Source: an uncultured Lachnospiraceae bacterium (GTDB lineage: Bacteria > Bacillota > Clostridia > Lachnospirales > Lachnospiraceae). From it: DNA of 61,579 bases. Below, piece after piece: positions 61,380 through 61,579 of this stretch (the first letter of the stretch is position 1; each line of letters begins with the position of its first letter). The position numbers and the translations under genes were made by a program. Under the pieces are notes generated by a model, which saw nothing but the letters and a program-made list of their open reading frames with translations, searched no databases and was not told the origin of the DNA. The stretch spans positions 1 to 61,579 of the forward strand of contig CAMNXA010000017.1 of assembly GCA_946566685.1 (NCBI GenBank), in the 5' to 3' direction.

Positions 61380-61579
61380 ATGGACAATGATTACAACCAG
61401 CAGACGAATGTAAATTCCGATCAGCAGGGGAATTTTTCACAGCAGGGTAATGCTTATCCGCAAGGAAATTTTTATCAACAGGGTAATGGCTATCAACAGG
61501 GCAATACCTACCAACAGGGGAATAGCTATCAACAGGGGAACGCATACCAGCAGGGAAATGGCTATCAACAGGGGAACGC
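61380..61579 (+). CDS. Gln/Asn/Gly-rich repeat protein, 3' end beyond the window
   Basis: The gene starts MDNDYNQQTNVNSDQQGN behind GGAGGAAAAA and runs to the window edge, giving 66 full codons. After residue 12 it consists of a hexapeptide (F/Y)xQQGN(x) repeated with an 18-bp period, most copies reading YQQGN(G/T/S/A). Such low-complexity N termini in Lachnospiraceae often precede a zinc ribbon or membrane domain, but that part is not in view. No function assigned. Confidence 0.75.
   Translation, partial: MDNDYNQQTNVNSDQQGNFSQQGNAYPQGNFYQQGNGYQQGNTYQQGNSYQQGNAYQQGNGYQQGN
61432..61579 (+). repeat. 18-bp tandem repeat coding YQQGN
   Basis: At least seven near-identical units of TATCAACAGGGGAA(C/T)G followed by a variable triplet. 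Differences fall mostly at third positions, so selection on the peptide is likely. The array continues past the window end. Confidence 0.85.

Noticed and set aside
61432..61579. Repeat considered as a CRISPR array
   Set aside because: The 18-bp period is in frame with a good start codon and encodes one hexapeptide; no spacers.

Overview
The window looks like the chromosome of an anaerobic, gut-type Firmicute, most likely a Lachnospiraceae (Clostridium cluster XIVa) relative. This rests on strong AGGAGG-type ribosome sites, TTGACA/TATAAT promoters, a T-box leader, YesM/YesN-type two-component control, a single-chain 1282-residue PurL, and lipoprotein sugar-binding proteins. No plasmid, prophage or CRISPR locus is visible. 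No database search was possible, so family names come from reading the translations.

Layout. 1-1157: the tail of an Rpn-type PD-(D/E)XK nuclease with its terminator, then a convergent DUF3842 gene. 1486-4665: a large putative carbohydrate-active protein, an overlapping zinc-ribbon mini-protein and an intracellular GH53 galactanase. 4758-13446: an alpha-glucan locus with a divergent LacI regulator, malQ, a maltodextrin-type ABC importer (binding lipoprotein and two permeases) and a surface GH13 amylase lipoprotein. 13633-21084: an OFA-type transporter, a 751-residue protein with a cyclic-nucleotide-binding-like domain, a TetR regulator, and a tandem pair of M14/AspA-like deacylases of which the second has lost its metal ligands. 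21208-25830: purL and a convergent methyltransferase. 26151-27632: a PadR regulator behind a perfect 20-bp palindrome that covers its own promoter, then a NapH-like ferredoxin membrane protein.

27658-32257: a sulfur/cysteine operon (metY-like, cysK, cysteine desulfurase, IscU/NifU scaffold, Rrf2 regulator) with an inverted-repeat operator next to the promoter and a short leader ORF. 32539-39675: a complete trp operon in the order E-G-D-C-F-B-A behind a T-box whose specifier reads TGG (Trp). 39934-49885: a xyloside locus with an intracellular GH120 beta-xylosidase, an ABC sugar importer, a YesM histidine kinase, a YesN response regulator and a lipoprotein. 49886-50556: a non-coding stretch with a mobile-element remnant, a strong promoter and a foldable RNA. 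50557-58738: a Uma2 nuclease, carA-carB, a small membrane protein, queH and argS. 58822-58983: tRNA-Val and tRNA-Met. 59176-61220: AT-richer accessory genes (isochorismatase-like, cupin, GNAT, HD). The window ends inside a gene encoding a YQQGN hexapeptide repeat.

Cross-cutting signal. A family of short two-hairpin palindromic elements lies in at least six intergenic gaps on both strands and keeps its pairing through compensatory changes. The gene content describes an organism that imports malto- and xylo-oligosaccharides through ABC systems, hydrolyses them partly inside the cell, and makes its own tryptophan, cysteine, purines and carbamoyl phosphate.
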